Shown one piece after another: positions 51,831 to 60,727 of a stretch of DNA of 64,000 bases. The stretch is taken from NCBI RefSeq assembly GCF_011392115.1, contig NZ_JAAJBT010000006.1, forward strand, positions 124,001 through 188,000. The letters are read 5' to 3'. The stretch's first letter is position 1. Each line of letters begins with the position of its first letter. The stretch is from Flavobacterium difficile. GTDB lineage: Bacteria > Bacteroidota > Bacteroidia > Flavobacteriales > Flavobacteriaceae. The position numbers were made by a program, and so were the translations under genes. The notes beneath the pieces are model-generated. The model saw only the letters and a list, made by a program, of their open reading frames with translations. It was not told the origin of the DNA and ran no database searches.

Positions 51831-51837
51831 GAATTTC

Positions 51838-52305
51838 TTATTTGCAATCGGTTAGGGTAAGCGGCATTTTTGTGACAAAGTTTAGTTGATCGATGTTTTT
51901 AAAAGCGGTTCCGGTTGCATTTAGTTCGCCCGAGCCTTCTAATAAAGTTGTTCCCTCAATTTTAAAGGCTACTTCTCTTTTACTCAGTTGTCCTTCCGAC
52001 TGAAACGTGTAGTTAAGTACTAAAATACCGTTTTTGATTTTTCCTGTAACTGTACCCGTATTTTTATCTTTTTCGACAAATGCATATGTTAAGTTTCCTT
52101 TAATTTCCTCGTCGATTTCGGTAATTTCTAGTGTAATGTTGTTGGCACCATCATCAAATACGTAACAACTTTCTTCAATAGTTGGTGTAGCTTTTTGGGT
52201 TGTAGTTTGTGGTTGTGTAGGATTTTGTTCTGTATTTTCTTCCGATTCTTTTTTACAATTTGTTAGTACTATTGCGGCTAAAAATACTAAGGCTATTTTT
52301 TTCAT
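51838..52305 (-). CDS. lipoprotein, 155 aa
   Basis: I choose ATG 52305 (MKKIALVFLAAIVLTNCKKESEE), a clear lipoprotein signal; the frame runs 33 bases further up. A Thr/Gln/Pro-rich linker (NPTQPQTTTQKATPTIEES) precedes a small beta domain (CYVFDDGANNITLEITEIDEEIKGNLTYAFVEKDKNTGTVTGKIKNG...). I do not recognise a named family. The truncated site ends right after its stop, so it may be the resident gene at the array edge rather than a cassette. Confidence 0.72.
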   Translation of the reverse strand: MKKIALVFLAAIVLTNCKKESEENTEQNPTQPQTTTQKATPTIEESCYVFDDGANNITLEITEIDEEIKGNLTYAFVEKDKNTGTVTGKIKNGILVLNYTFQSEGQLSKREVAFKIEGTTLLEGSGELNATGTAFKNIDQLNFVTKMPLTLTDCK

Positions 52306-52387
52306 GATGTAATTTATTTTTATTTTACTTTTTTTCATAAAGATAGTAATATAAAACTAAATGCATTTGCATTCCGTATATGTGAGT

Positions 52388-53347
52388 ATGAAAAACTTAA
52401 AACTTTATGTTGTTATAATGCTACTTCCACTTGGGATGCTGGCTCAGAAAATTGATAATATGGCCTCTTTTCGAGACCTACATTCGAAGCGTTATTTTCG
52501 TATTAATTATGATAATGATTATTTTGCATCTAGAGATCAGGACTACACGCAAGGTTATAGTTTTGAATGGGTAGCGCCTAAATTAGTCCAAAACCCTGTG
52601 AATACTATATTGATTCAGCCTAAAAATACGGAGAAAAAATACGGAATTTCTTTAGAGCATATTGGTTTTACACCGAATAATATAAAAAGTCCGAACATAC
52701 AATTTGGCGATCGGCCTTTTGCCGCAACGATTATGCTAAAAAGTTTTTCGATTGCTACTGATACGCTACATAAATCGCGATTCATAGCTTCTTTTAATAT
52801 GGGATTAATTGGTCCGGGTGCTTTTGGAAAAGAAATGCAAGTAGCCATTCATGAAGCTACTGGAAATACCATTCCAGAAGGTTGGCAAAATCAAATTAAA
52901 AATGATGTGGTATTGAATTATGAAGTGAGTTATGAAAAACAGTTGTTTCAGTATCGTAATTTCTTTTCGTTACAATCTACAGCTAGGGCAAGAGTAGGAA
53001 GTTTATTTACTGCTGCCGGATTAGGTGTTACATCCACTTTAGGTATTGTAAATTCGCCCTTCTCCACCCATTTGCCTAAGAAACGATTTGCCTTGTATGG
53101 TTTTGCTCAAACCTTGGCTCAAGTTGTAGGTTACGATGCCACTTTACAAGGTGGATTATTCAATAGGAAAAGTCCATATACAATTCGTAACCATGAAATA
53201 GAACGCTTAACGGCACAAGTTAATTTTGGATTAATATTGCAAACTAAAACCCTATATTTTGAGTATTCTCGGGCTTTGATCACTAGAGAATTTGAAATGG
53301 GAAAAAGCAGTAAATGGGGTGGAATTAAAGTAGGTTTTCGAATGTAG
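52388..53347 (+). CDS. lipid A 3'-O-deacylase LpxR-like outer membrane protein
   Basis: Using ATG 52388, the 319-residue protein has signal peptide MKNLKLYVVIMLLPLGMLAQ. The block FRINYDNDYFASRDQDYTQGYSFEW, then HIGFTPNNI and FGDRPFAATIM, and later STARARVGSLFTAAGLGVTSTLG, match LpxR (formerly DUF2219), a 12-stranded barrel that removes the 3' acyloxyacyl group of lipid A. The start is preferred over an in-frame ATG nine codons upstream because of the signal peptide. A bidirectional terminator follows. Confidence 0.87.
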   Translation: MKNLKLYVVIMLLPLGMLAQKIDNMASFRDLHSKRYFRINYDNDYFASRDQDYTQGYSFEWVAPKLVQNPVNTILIQPKNTEKKYGISLEHIGFTPNNIKSPNIQFGDRPFAATIMLKSFSIATDTLHKSRFIASFNMGLIGPGAFGKEMQVAIHEATGNTIPEGWQNQIKNDVVLNYEVSYEKQLFQYRNFFSLQSTARARVGSLFTAAGLGVTSTLGIVNSPFSTHLPKKRFALYGFAQTLAQVVGYDATLQGGLFNRKSPYTIRNHEIERLTAQVNFGLILQTKTLYFEYSRALITREFEMGKSSKWGGIKVGFRM

Positions 53348-53368
53348 AAACAGTATTGAAAAATAAAA

Positions 53369-53400
53369 AAAACCGCTACGAAACTATATTTGAAGCGGTT
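53369..53400. terminator. bidirectional terminator
   Basis: The stem AACCGCT / AGCGGTT (extended by A-T pairs) has T runs on both sides: TTTTG on the plus strand for the lpxR-like gene and T8 on the minus strand for the NdpA-like gene. Confidence 0.8.
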
Positions 53401-53425
53401 TTGTTCGTTTTAGTTTATGATTTAA

Positions 53426-54484
53426 CTAAGATTTTTGTTCTTTATTGAAATATACTAAGTAATAATACATTTGTTTTTCTTCGTCCCAACCTTTTTCTAC
53501 GAATTTCTCGGCACTTTCAGGGTTGATGAAATCTAATCTAATTTGAATGTTGGTGTCTAATTCAATAGTATTCTTTAATTTTCTACGTACATCTGTAACA
53601 GCTGCATTCGCGATAGGGAAATTAGAAACATCTTCAATGCTGTATTTCGCACCTTTATCTACTTTATAGTTTTTAAATTCTGGAATTAAATCGGGATTAT
53701 TAATTACATCATTTAAGAAAGCCGTTTCTTCAAATTCATCATTTTTGGCAAAGTGATTTACAGCACGGTTCATAAACAACACTTCTTCTTTTTTGTCTTC
53801 AGCAGGTAAAACTACTTCTTTGGCGAAATCTTTACAAAATTGTAGGTATTTTTTAGTCATAAACGTTTCGTCTTGAAACACATCTACACTTAAAAAATGC
53901 TCTAACCAGTAACGGGCATCGTATCTGTTGCTGTCTACAGTTAAGATTTTATAACCTTCTTCTTTTTTGTAATTGAAAATCAAACAGCCTTTGTCTAACT
54001 TGTTTAAGTTGATTCCGTCTTGTAAAATCATTTCTAAGTTACTACCGTTTTCTTGAAATTGTAGGAAGTCGGTTTTGATTTCACTTTTGAATACACCAAT
54101 CGCATCCACTACGTTATTGTCGATAGAAACGTTCGTTAAATAAGCAATATAAACTTCACCACTTTTGATGTGTGGATGATTTGACTGCTCAAATAAATGC
54201 TGAGTAATTTTTTTAGAAACGTTATGAATTTCGCTTGGTTTATTGAAAATTTCTGTAGCCAAATTGAACATTTCATTGTATTCTAAGTCAACATCGTGAG
54301 CAAATTGGTAATAGTTTTCTTCTTTTTCACGGAAAGCTTTAAAGAAATATTCCTTTAAAATAGGCATTATTTCATCATTCAAAGTATACGGATTTTCAGA
54401 TAAAAACATTTGTTCTTCTTTGTTTTTATTTCCAACTCGGTGAATAGAAAGGTTTTCTACGTGTGTATTAAATAAGTTTATCAT
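53426..54484 (-). CDS. 37-kDa nucleoid-associated protein, NdpA/YejK family
   Basis: The 352-residue cytoplasmic protein matches the NdpA family: an N-terminal LSIHRVGNKN, then a helical region, SGEVYIAYLTNVSIDNNVVDAIGVFKSE and GCLIFNYKKEEGYKILTVDSNRYDARYWLEHFL. E. coli YejK associates with the nucleoid and topoisomerases. The C-terminal part (ELDTNIQIRLDFINPESAEKF) is conserved in Bacteroidota. It follows the upstream pRiA4b-like gene with a repeat-filled gap. Confidence 0.85.
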   Translation of the reverse strand: MINLFNTHVENLSIHRVGNKNKEEQMFLSENPYTLNDEIMPILKEYFFKAFREKEENYYQFAHDVDLEYNEMFNLATEIFNKPSEIHNVSKKITQHLFEQSNHPHIKSGEVYIAYLTNVSIDNNVVDAIGVFKSEIKTDFLQFQENGSNLEMILQDGINLNKLDKGCLIFNYKKEEGYKILTVDSNRYDARYWLEHFLSVDVFQDETFMTKKYLQFCKDFAKEVVLPAEDKKEEVLFMNRAVNHFAKNDEFEETAFLNDVINNPDLIPEFKNYKVDKGAKYSIEDVSNFPIANAAVTDVRRKLKNTIELDTNIQIRLDFINPESAEKFVEKGWDEEKQMYYYLVYFNKEQKS

Positions 54485-54493
54485 TATTAATGT

Positions 54494-54586
54494 GTCAATT
54501 AGTCAATTTGACAATTAGTCAATTAACTATAATTATTAATTTTCGTTTAGTATTTCAATTGGCACATTGCCACATTAGCACATTGG
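54494..54586. repeat. short tandem repeats GTCAATTA and CACATTGS
   Basis: At 54494-54525 GTCAATTA-type octamers repeat three times with a GTCAATTTGAC palindrome in the middle. At 54563-54586 the octamers CACATTGC, CACATTAG and CACATTGG follow one another. They fill the gap between two minus-strand genes. Confidence 0.7.
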
Positions 54587-54595
54587 CTACTTGTA

Positions 54596-55147
54596 TTAGT
54601 TCCAGTTTTCTTCAAATCCCATATCTTCGAAGCTGTCGTCGCCATCAAACATGTCTAAATCATCCTGATCTAAATCGTCTTCAAAATCGTTAAATAAATC
54701 TTGGTTTTCTAAATCGCCACCTCTAAAGCCACTTGTTGTAGCTTCATCTGGTAAAACACCGTGTGAGAATAATAATGCAGGATAAATAACTTCTTCTTTA
54801 TTTTCTTCAATGGCAGCAAGTTCAACAAAAAACGTCCACATTGAAAATAAATCGTAAACGTAAACCAATTTAGTATTTTGTTCGTGAACTAAATCGTCTA
54901 ATTTGTATTCGGCCATTGTTTTTATTTCACCTGGCACATCCCCGGTATCAAACATCGGAATTCCATCTTCTTCATGCCAAGCCCAATCGTCTCCACAAGT
55001 ATAAAAAGCACCAACTTCAGTACCATCAAAGCCAAAAGCATTGACTAAGGCGTTATGTAAATCTTCTAAAGTATCTTTTGCTTCTATAGCAATATCTCTA
55101 AAAATATCTTCTTCGTTATCTAAAATGGCTCTAAACTTATAAATCAT
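54596..55147 (-). CDS. plasmid pRiA4b ORF-3-like protein
   Basis: The 183-residue acidic protein begins IYKFRAILDNEEDIFRDIAI and has DTLEDLHNALVNAFGFDGTEVGAFYTCGDDW, the conserved W/F-rich core of the pRiA4b ORF-3 family. A C-terminal Asp-rich tail (FEDDLDQDDLDMFDGDDSF) follows. The family is known from transposon and plasmid neighbours but is widespread in chromosomes and of unknown function. An exact TACTTTTG promoter element lies 19 bases upstream. Confidence 0.85.
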   Translation of the reverse strand: MIYKFRAILDNEEDIFRDIAIEAKDTLEDLHNALVNAFGFDGTEVGAFYTCGDDWAWHEEDGIPMFDTGDVPGEIKTMAEYKLDDLVHEQNTKLVYVYDLFSMWTFFVELAAIEENKEEVIYPALLFSHGVLPDEATTSGFRGGDLENQDLFNDFEDDLDQDDLDMFDGDDSFEDMGFEENWN

Positions 55148-55166
55148 AATGTGAAATTTTAAAAGG

Positions 55167-55174
55167 CAAAAGTA
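55167..55174 (-). promoter_or_regulatory. -7 element TACTTTTG
   Basis: Minus-strand exact TAnnTTTG, 19 bases before the ATG at 55147. Confidence 0.6.
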
Positions 55175-55442
55175 CGTAATATTTAAAATGTTTTAAAGTC
55201 AAAAATACGATTGTTAATAAAAACAGTAAGCAGTTGTGAAATAGAGATTTGGTGAATTTGATACTTGTTGGTTTTTTTTCATATAGATAAAATAAATTTT
55301 TAAAATCTTTTAAATCCGTGTTTTATATGTTCAACATCATTTTTGTAAACACAATTCAGAAGCATTATTCTACAATTCGGCACATTCCTTTTTCAAATGG
55401 ATGTGGTTTGTTCCAACTTTGCTTCATCAAAAAAACAAAAAC

Positions 55443-57596
55443 ATGAAAAATTTTATTATTATTTTAATTACACTATTTAGTTTCGCTTCTTTTTCTCAAA
55501 CCAAAATTTCTGGAAAAGTAGTAAATAAGAAAAACCAACCTATGCCAGGTGTAAACGTCTTTATTGATGGTACATATGACGGCGCTTTAACTAATGAAAA
55601 AGGCGAATTTAGTTTCGAAACTGATGCTGAAGGAAATCAAATTTTAAAATTTACTTTTAATGGTTTTTTAGATGTGACAGAAGATATTGTTGTAGCAGCA
55701 TATGTTCATCGCGTTTTTACGCTTTTTCAGGATATGAATACTATTGATACAGTTGTAATTTCTGCTGGAACTATTAAAGCGGGTGATAATAGTAAAGTTA
55801 CCGCTTTAAAACCTTTAGATATTGTAACAACAGCTGGTTCTTCTGGTGATATTGTAGCAGCTTTGGAAACCATGCCAGGTGTAAATGCAGTAGGAGAAAG
55901 TGGAAGATTATTTGTTCGCGGTGGAGAAGCAGGAGAAACGCAAACTTATGTAGATGGCATTCGTGTGGCTCAACCTTATGGCGCAACCCCTAACAATACC
56001 CCAACTCGTGGACGATTTTCGCCTTTTTTGTTTAAAGGAATAACCTTTTCAACTGGTGGTTATAGTGCGGAATATGGGGATGCATTATCAAGTGTTTTGT
56101 TATTAAATACAGTGGATGAACCTGTTCAAAATCAGACTGATATTTCTATAATGACAGTTGGAGCTGGTATTGGTAAATCGAAAAAATGGAAAAATAGTTC
56201 TATTACTTTTAATACAAGTTATACGAATTTGAAACCCTATTATTTGTTAGCACCACAAAGTTTAGATTGGAATAAAGCACCAGAATCTGTCGCAGGTGAA
56301 ACCGTTTTCAGAACAAAAATTAAAGGAGGTTTACTAAAAATTTATGCGGCGTTTGATACTTCGAGTATGAATTTAAATCAGAAAGACATTAATTTTACAG
56401 ATAAATTTAGATTCGGATTGACCAATAATAACTTGTATTTCAATTCGGTGTATAAGGGAAACCTCGCAACTGCTTTACAATTACAAACAGGTTTTAGTTT
56501 GGGTTACGGAAACAATAAAATTGGAATTAATGCTGATAAATTAAACAATTACGAACGCGCTTTGCATTATAAATTAAAATTGCGAAAAACGTTTTCCAAT
56601 CAATTCAAATTAAATGTTGGTGGTGAATTTTTTCACACGAATTTCGATGAAAATTACCAAGCCGTTTCCCAAAATAGATTCGATTATGGCTATCAAAATC
56701 ATACAATAGCTCTTTTCTCAGAAGCGGAAGTTTTTTTATCAAAAGATTTGGCTTTCAATGTAGGTTTACGTTCTTCAAATGCTACAATTGTAGATGAGTT
56801 TACGTTTGAACCAAGACTATCAGTGGCTTATAAAATTGCAAATAAGAGTCAAATTTCGTTGGCTTACGGAAGTTTTTATCAAACCGCCAATCCTGATTAT
56901 TTAAAGTTTACTACAAAATTAGCGTATGAAAATACCAATCATTATATTTTCAATTATTTGTACAATAATGATGGGAAAATGTTTCGTGCGGAAGCCTATT
57001 TTAAAGATTATAACCATTTAGTGAAGTTCGATATGAATGTGTCAAGTTATAGTTCGAATTTTAATAATAATGGTTTGGGTTATGCTAAAGGAATCGATTT
57101 ATTTTGGAGAGATAATAAAACCATCAGCGGTTTGGATTACTGGATTACGTATTCTTTTATCGATTCGGAGAGAGACTATCGAAACTATGAAAAACAAGTG
57201 ACACCAAGTTTTATTGCCAATCATAATTTTTCGATTGTGACGAAATATTGGGTTGACAAATTGAAATCGCAAATCGGATTAACGTATAATTTTAATTCGG
57301 GTCGACCTTACGATAATCCAAACGAAACGGAATTTATGAATCAGAGAACCAAATCCTTTAATAATTTTAGTTTAGGATGGTCCTATTTACTCTCTCAACA
57401 GAAAATATTGTATTTATCAGTTTCTAATTTACTAGGTGCAAACAACGTATTTGGCTATCAGTATGCGAATTCACCGGATGCAACAGGAACTTTTCAAAGA
57501 CAAGCTATCACACAACCTGCAAGCCGATTTTTCTTCATAGGATTCTTTTGGACGATTTCAGATAACAAAAAAACCAATCAATTGGAACAATTATAA
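55443..57596 (+). CDS. TonB-dependent receptor with CarboxypepD-type plug extension
   Basis: Using ATG 55443, the 717-residue protein has signal peptide MKNFIIILITLFSFASFSQ. A carboxypeptidase-regulatory-like domain (KISGKVVNKKNQPMPGVNVFIDGTYDGALTNEKGEFSFE) precedes a TonB plug (VAALETMPGVNAVGESGRLFVRGGEAGETQTYVDGI) and a 22-strand barrel ending with FFWTIS. No ligand can be assigned: no SusD-type partner is nearby, so it is not a standard glycan (Sus) pair. An imprecise AACTTTG element lies upstream. Confidence 0.92.
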   Translation: MKNFIIILITLFSFASFSQTKISGKVVNKKNQPMPGVNVFIDGTYDGALTNEKGEFSFETDAEGNQILKFTFNGFLDVTEDIVVAAYVHRVFTLFQDMNTIDTVVISAGTIKAGDNSKVTALKPLDIVTTAGSSGDIVAALETMPGVNAVGESGRLFVRGGEAGETQTYVDGIRVAQPYGATPNNTPTRGRFSPFLFKGITFSTGGYSAEYGDALSSVLLLNTVDEPVQNQTDISIMTVGAGIGKSKKWKNSSITFNTSYTNLKPYYLLAPQSLDWNKAPESVAGETVFRTKIKGGLLKIYAAFDTSSMNLNQKDINFTDKFRFGLTNNNLYFNSVYKGNLATALQLQTGFSLGYGNNKIGINADKLNNYERALHYKLKLRKTFSNQFKLNVGGEFFHTNFDENYQAVSQNRFDYGYQNHTIALFSEAEVFLSKDLAFNVGLRSSNATIVDEFTFEPRLSVAYKIANKSQISLAYGSFYQTANPDYLKFTTKLAYENTNHYIFNYLYNNDGKMFRAEAYFKDYNHLVKFDMNVSSYSSNFNNNGLGYAKGIDLFWRDNKTISGLDYWITYSFIDSERDYRNYEKQVTPSFIANHNFSIVTKYWVDKLKSQIGLTYNFNSGRPYDNPNETEFMNQRTKSFNNFSLGWSYLLSQQKILYLSVSNLLGANNVFGYQYANSPDATGTFQRQAITQPASRFFFIGFFWTISDNKKTNQLEQL

Positions 57597-57749
57597 TTTT
57601 AAATTAACGGTTCAAGATTTAAGCTGTCAGATGTTCTAAAAGTTAAATTGTATTTTGTTTACTTCGTATTGGATTATAGCATTGATAACATTTATATCAC
57701 AATAATAAAAAATGTAACTTATATTACATTAAAAAGCATTTGAATTTTA

Positions 57750-57757
57750 TATTTTTG
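57750..57757 (+). promoter_or_regulatory. -7 element TATTTTTG of trxB
   Basis: Exact TAnnTTTG, 23 bases before the trxB ATG. Confidence 0.65.
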
Positions 57758-57780
57758 CTCCAAATTAAAATAATACGACC

Positions 57781-58728
57781 ATGTCAAACGAAATAGAAAA
57801 AGTAAAATGCCTTATCATAGGTTCTGGTCCTGCAGGATATACTGCTGCGATTTATGCGGCTAGAGCAAATATGAATCCAGTTTTATACCAAGGAACACAA
57901 CCAGGTGGACAATTAACAACCACAAACGAAGTTGAAAATTTTCCAGGTTATCCAGAAGGCATAACAGGTCCGGAAATGATGGTACAATTACAAAGTCAAG
58001 CACAACGTTTTGGTACGGATGTTCGTGATGGTTGGGCCACTAAAGTAGATTTTAGTTCTGAACCTCATAAAGTTTGGATTAACGATACAAAAGAAATTCA
58101 TGCCGATACAGTAATTATTTCTACTGGAGCAACAGCAAAATATCTAGGTTTAGATTCTGAACAACATTATTTAAAAACTGGTGGTGGCGTTTCTGCTTGT
58201 GCGGTTTGTGACGGATTCTTCTACAGAAACCAAGAAGTAGTAATTGTTGGAGCAGGAGATAGTGCTTGTGAAGAAGCACATTATTTATCTAAATTATGTA
58301 AAAAAGTTACGATGTTAGTTCGAACTGATAAATTTAGAGCTTCTAAAATTATGGCTGAACGTGTTAAAAACACAGAAAATATTGAAATTTTAATGAATAC
58401 TTCAACTGTTGAGGTTTTAGGAGACGGACAAGTGGTAACTTCTGTAAAAGTTAAAAATTCAATAACTAATGAAGAACACGAAATTCCTGCAACTGGATTT
58501 TTCGTTGCGATTGGACACAAACCTAATACAGATATTTTCGCAGATTATTTAACTTTAGACGAAACAGGTTATATTGTAAATGTACCAGGAACTTCTAAAA
58601 CAAATGTACCAGGTGTTTTTGTGGGTGGCGATGCTGCTGATCATGTATACAGACAAGCGATTACTGCTGCCGGAACAGGTTGTATGGCTGCATTAGATGC
58701 TGAAAGATATTTAGCTAGTAAAGATTAA
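57781..58728 (+). CDS. trxB: thioredoxin reductase
   Basis: The 315-residue flavoenzyme has the FAD motif IIGSGPAGYTAAIYAARAN, the redox pair C140/C143 (SACAVCDGFFY), the NADPH motif VIVGAGDSACEEA and the C-terminal FVGGDAADHVYRQAITAAGTGCMAALDAERYL. It transfers electrons from NADPH to thioredoxin, and thereby supports ribonucleotide reductase and the DsbD pathway encoded at 37574. It is a single-gene unit with its own promoter and terminator. Confidence 0.98.
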   Translation: MSNEIEKVKCLIIGSGPAGYTAAIYAARANMNPVLYQGTQPGGQLTTTNEVENFPGYPEGITGPEMMVQLQSQAQRFGTDVRDGWATKVDFSSEPHKVWINDTKEIHADTVIISTGATAKYLGLDSEQHYLKTGGGVSACAVCDGFFYRNQEVVIVGAGDSACEEAHYLSKLCKKVTMLVRTDKFRASKIMAERVKNTENIEILMNTSTVEVLGDGQVVTSVKVKNSITNEEHEIPATGFFVAIGHKPNTDIFADYLTLDETGYIVNVPGTSKTNVPGVFVGGDAADHVYRQAITAAGTGCMAALDAERYLASKD

Positions 58729-58750
58729 TTATCATTACATCATAAACAAA

Positions 58751-58778
58751 AAAATCGGATATAAAATCCGATTTTTTT
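58751..58778. terminator. bidirectional terminator between trxB and DoxX gene
   Basis: A perfect 10-bp stem AAAATCGGAT / ATCCGATTTT with a 5-base loop has T7 on the plus strand and an A run (T run on the minus strand) before it, so it can stop both convergent genes. Confidence 0.9.
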
Positions 58779-58789
58779 GTTTTAGTTAA

Positions 58790-59167
58790 TTAACCAACCA
58801 ATAAAGAATATTTTTCTTTGTTGTCATAAAGCGCCCAGATATTTACTAATAAAAACGCTAAAGCTATTGGAAATCCTGACATATCTGTTACGGTATTAGT
58901 CAGCATAATTCCAACTATTATAGGAAAAATTACAATAGCTCCTAAAGCTCTTGTTTTTGGAAAAATAAATAAAATTCCACCAATAATTTCTACAATTCCC
59001 ACTAAAGGTAATAACCATCCAATTTGAGTAAATGCTGTAAAAGCGTTAACTAAACTTTCGGGCATTTTTTCTGGCATGGGCATGTAATGAAATAATTTAT
59101 CCAATCCTGCATTAAGCATCATGAGTCCGAAAATCAGACTAAAACCAAATAGAATTTTGTTTTTCAT
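58790..59167 (-). CDS. DoxX family membrane protein
   Basis: The 125-residue protein has four membrane segments. LFGFSLIFGLMMLNAGLDKLFHYMP, with the conserved A/N...L..GLDKL start, then IGWLLPLVGIVEIIGGILF and LGAIVIFPIIVGIMLTNTV match the DoxX family. DoxX-type proteins are small quinone-related or redox membrane proteins, but this branch is uncharacterised. It is convergent with trxB. Confidence 0.83.
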   Translation of the reverse strand: MKNKILFGFSLIFGLMMLNAGLDKLFHYMPMPEKMPESLVNAFTAFTQIGWLLPLVGIVEIIGGILFIFPKTRALGAIVIFPIIVGIMLTNTVTDMSGFPIALAFLLVNIWALYDNKEKYSLLVG

Positions 59168-59340
59168 AAGTTAAAGTTTTGTTTGTGATGTGATTATAAA
59201 AATAATTTTTGTTTAATCGATATAGTAAATGTAGTTTTTTTATCATTTAAATGATGAAAAACCATTATTTTTTTTCATTATTCACTTGCTTGGCTTGATT
59301 TTTGATAGGTTTTACAGAGCAAAATCTTGCAAAATTCAAA

Positions 59341-60081
59341 ATGAAAAATTCAATCTTTTTACTTGTATTATTTGTACTTACTGGTTGCTCTCAACAATTA
59401 GTCTTTGAGCGCAAGCAATATAATTCTTCTTACAGTCCTAGTTATACGACCAGTTATAATTCGGCAACAATTAAAATGGAGGTTTTAGAAGCGAAAAATG
59501 ACGAAAATATTAATAAAATTATTTTCGATAACATAAAGGAACTTTCCAGTTTTATTGATAGTCAAAACATAACAATTAATAACTACAATCAATTGACAAA
59601 AGGTTTTGTAGAAACCTATAAAAAAGCTAAAAACAACACACCGGAAAGTAAGATTAAGAATTGGGATTTCGAAATAGAATCTAACATAGAATATGAAACG
59701 GAAGAGTTTGTAAATATTGGAATTAATTATACTTCTTCTTACGGAGATGCTTCTGGATTTGGTGGTAAAAGATCCTTATTGTTTAACAAACTAACGGGCA
59801 ATCAATTAAAAATGGATGATATTTTTACTAACACTAAAGCTGTTTCTAAATTGGTTGAAGCCAAGTTTAGAGCTAAGTACAAGGTAAATAATTCCATTCC
59901 TTTAAATCAACAAGGGTATTGTTTTGAAACGGGTTCATTTTACTTAACCCAAAATATATTTTTTAACATTGAAGGTGTGAAATTTTTATATAATATCAAC
60001 GAAATTTCTTCCTATGAAAAAGGTGCTTATGAAGTTTTCTTAAGCTATCAAGAAATTGATAACTATCTCCTTATTAAATAA
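59341..60081 (+). CDS. lipoprotein with DUF3298-type domain
   Basis: Using ATG 59341, the 246-residue protein has a lipoprotein signal (MKNSIFLLVLFVLTGCSQQ). The segment GINYTSSYGDASGFGGKRSLLFNKLTGNQLKMDDIF and the C-terminal FYLTQNIFFNIEGVKFLYNINEISSYEKGAYEVFLSYQEI are typical of the DUF3298 (RsiV-type) fold. The RsiV family senses lysozyme through such a domain in Bacillus, but here no anti-sigma part exists. The upstream frame extends 39 bases further. It is convergent with the DinB gene, overlapping by 8 bases. Confidence 0.82.
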   Translation: MKNSIFLLVLFVLTGCSQQLVFERKQYNSSYSPSYTTSYNSATIKMEVLEAKNDENINKIIFDNIKELSSFIDSQNITINNYNQLTKGFVETYKKAKNNTPESKIKNWDFEIESNIEYETEEFVNIGINYTSSYGDASGFGGKRSLLFNKLTGNQLKMDDIFTNTKAVSKLVEAKFRAKYKVNNSIPLNQQGYCFETGSFYLTQNIFFNIEGVKFLYNINEISSYEKGAYEVFLSYQEIDNYLLIK

Positions 60082-60529
60082 AGTTTTTAATTTTCATCAT
60101 AAATCCTAAATGAATGGCTTCGTGGTAATTGTTAAATTGAAGAGCGTCATTTAAATTTTGTAAAGAAAATCCTGTTGATGTTTGATAAGGCGTATACGTT
60201 TTAAAAACATCATTTTCAAAATCTGAAATGGTTTGATTTACAGTGGAAGTTAATAAGTTTTTTATTTCATTTACTTCTTCCAAAGTAGTAGCTCCAGATG
60301 GAACAGAGCCATTTTTGTAAGTTTCCATCATTTCAGTAGAAATTTGCATAGGCAAGCCAGATAAACGATACACTAATCCTTGTTGAGAAACCACTGCATG
60401 TCCAATATTCCAAATTAAATTGTTTCGCATTCCATTTGGAATTTGATTCAATTGTTCTAAAGAATATTTCTCTAAAAAATTCAAATAAAGTGCTCTATTG
60501 GTTTTCCAAATTTTAAAAGTTGTTTCCAT
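60074..60529 (-). CDS. DinB family protein
   Basis: The 151-residue four-helix-bundle protein belongs to the DinB/YfiT metal-binding superfamily. The three metal-ligand His fit: NIGHAV (first), and NNYHEAIHLGFM (second and third). There is no signal peptide. Members include bacillithiol/mycothiol-dependent S-transferases; the thiol here is unknown. The 3' end overlaps the convergent lipoprotein gene by 8 bases. Confidence 0.85.
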   Translation of the reverse strand: METTFKIWKTNRALYLNFLEKYSLEQLNQIPNGMRNNLIWNIGHAVVSQQGLVYRLSGLPMQISTEMMETYKNGSVPSGATTLEEVNEIKNLLTSTVNQTISDFENDVFKTYTPYQTSTGFSLQNLNDALQFNNYHEAIHLGFMMKIKNFI

Positions 60530-60704
60530 ACAGTATAGTAGTTTCTGTAAATTTAATAAAATAACTGAGTCAAAGTATTTTATTTTGTCAAGAATTTTCG
60601 AATGATGTTATTCTTGATTTGATTAATTTCGGAAATTAGCGGTAAAAGAAGTTGAATTCTAATTTTGTTTATTATTTCTAAATCATAATAAAAAATAACT
60701 TTCT

Positions 60705-60712
60705 TACCTTTG
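60705..60712 (+). promoter_or_regulatory. -7 element TACCTTTG
   Basis: Exact TAnnTTTG; the ATG candidates are 10 and 16 bases downstream, so the mRNA would have almost no leader. Confidence 0.6.
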
Positions 60713-60727
60713 CATTTTAAAATGATT

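Noticed and set aside
43900..52400. Prophage or integrative element containing the array
   Set aside because: Apart from the orphan tube protein there are no phage structural, integrase, replication or relaxase genes, and no tRNA is adjacent.
54596..55147. Insertion sequence, because pRiA4b ORF-3-like proteins are sometimes called IS1096 passenger proteins
   Set aside because: No transposase, terminal repeats or target duplication nearby; flanks are core-like genes.
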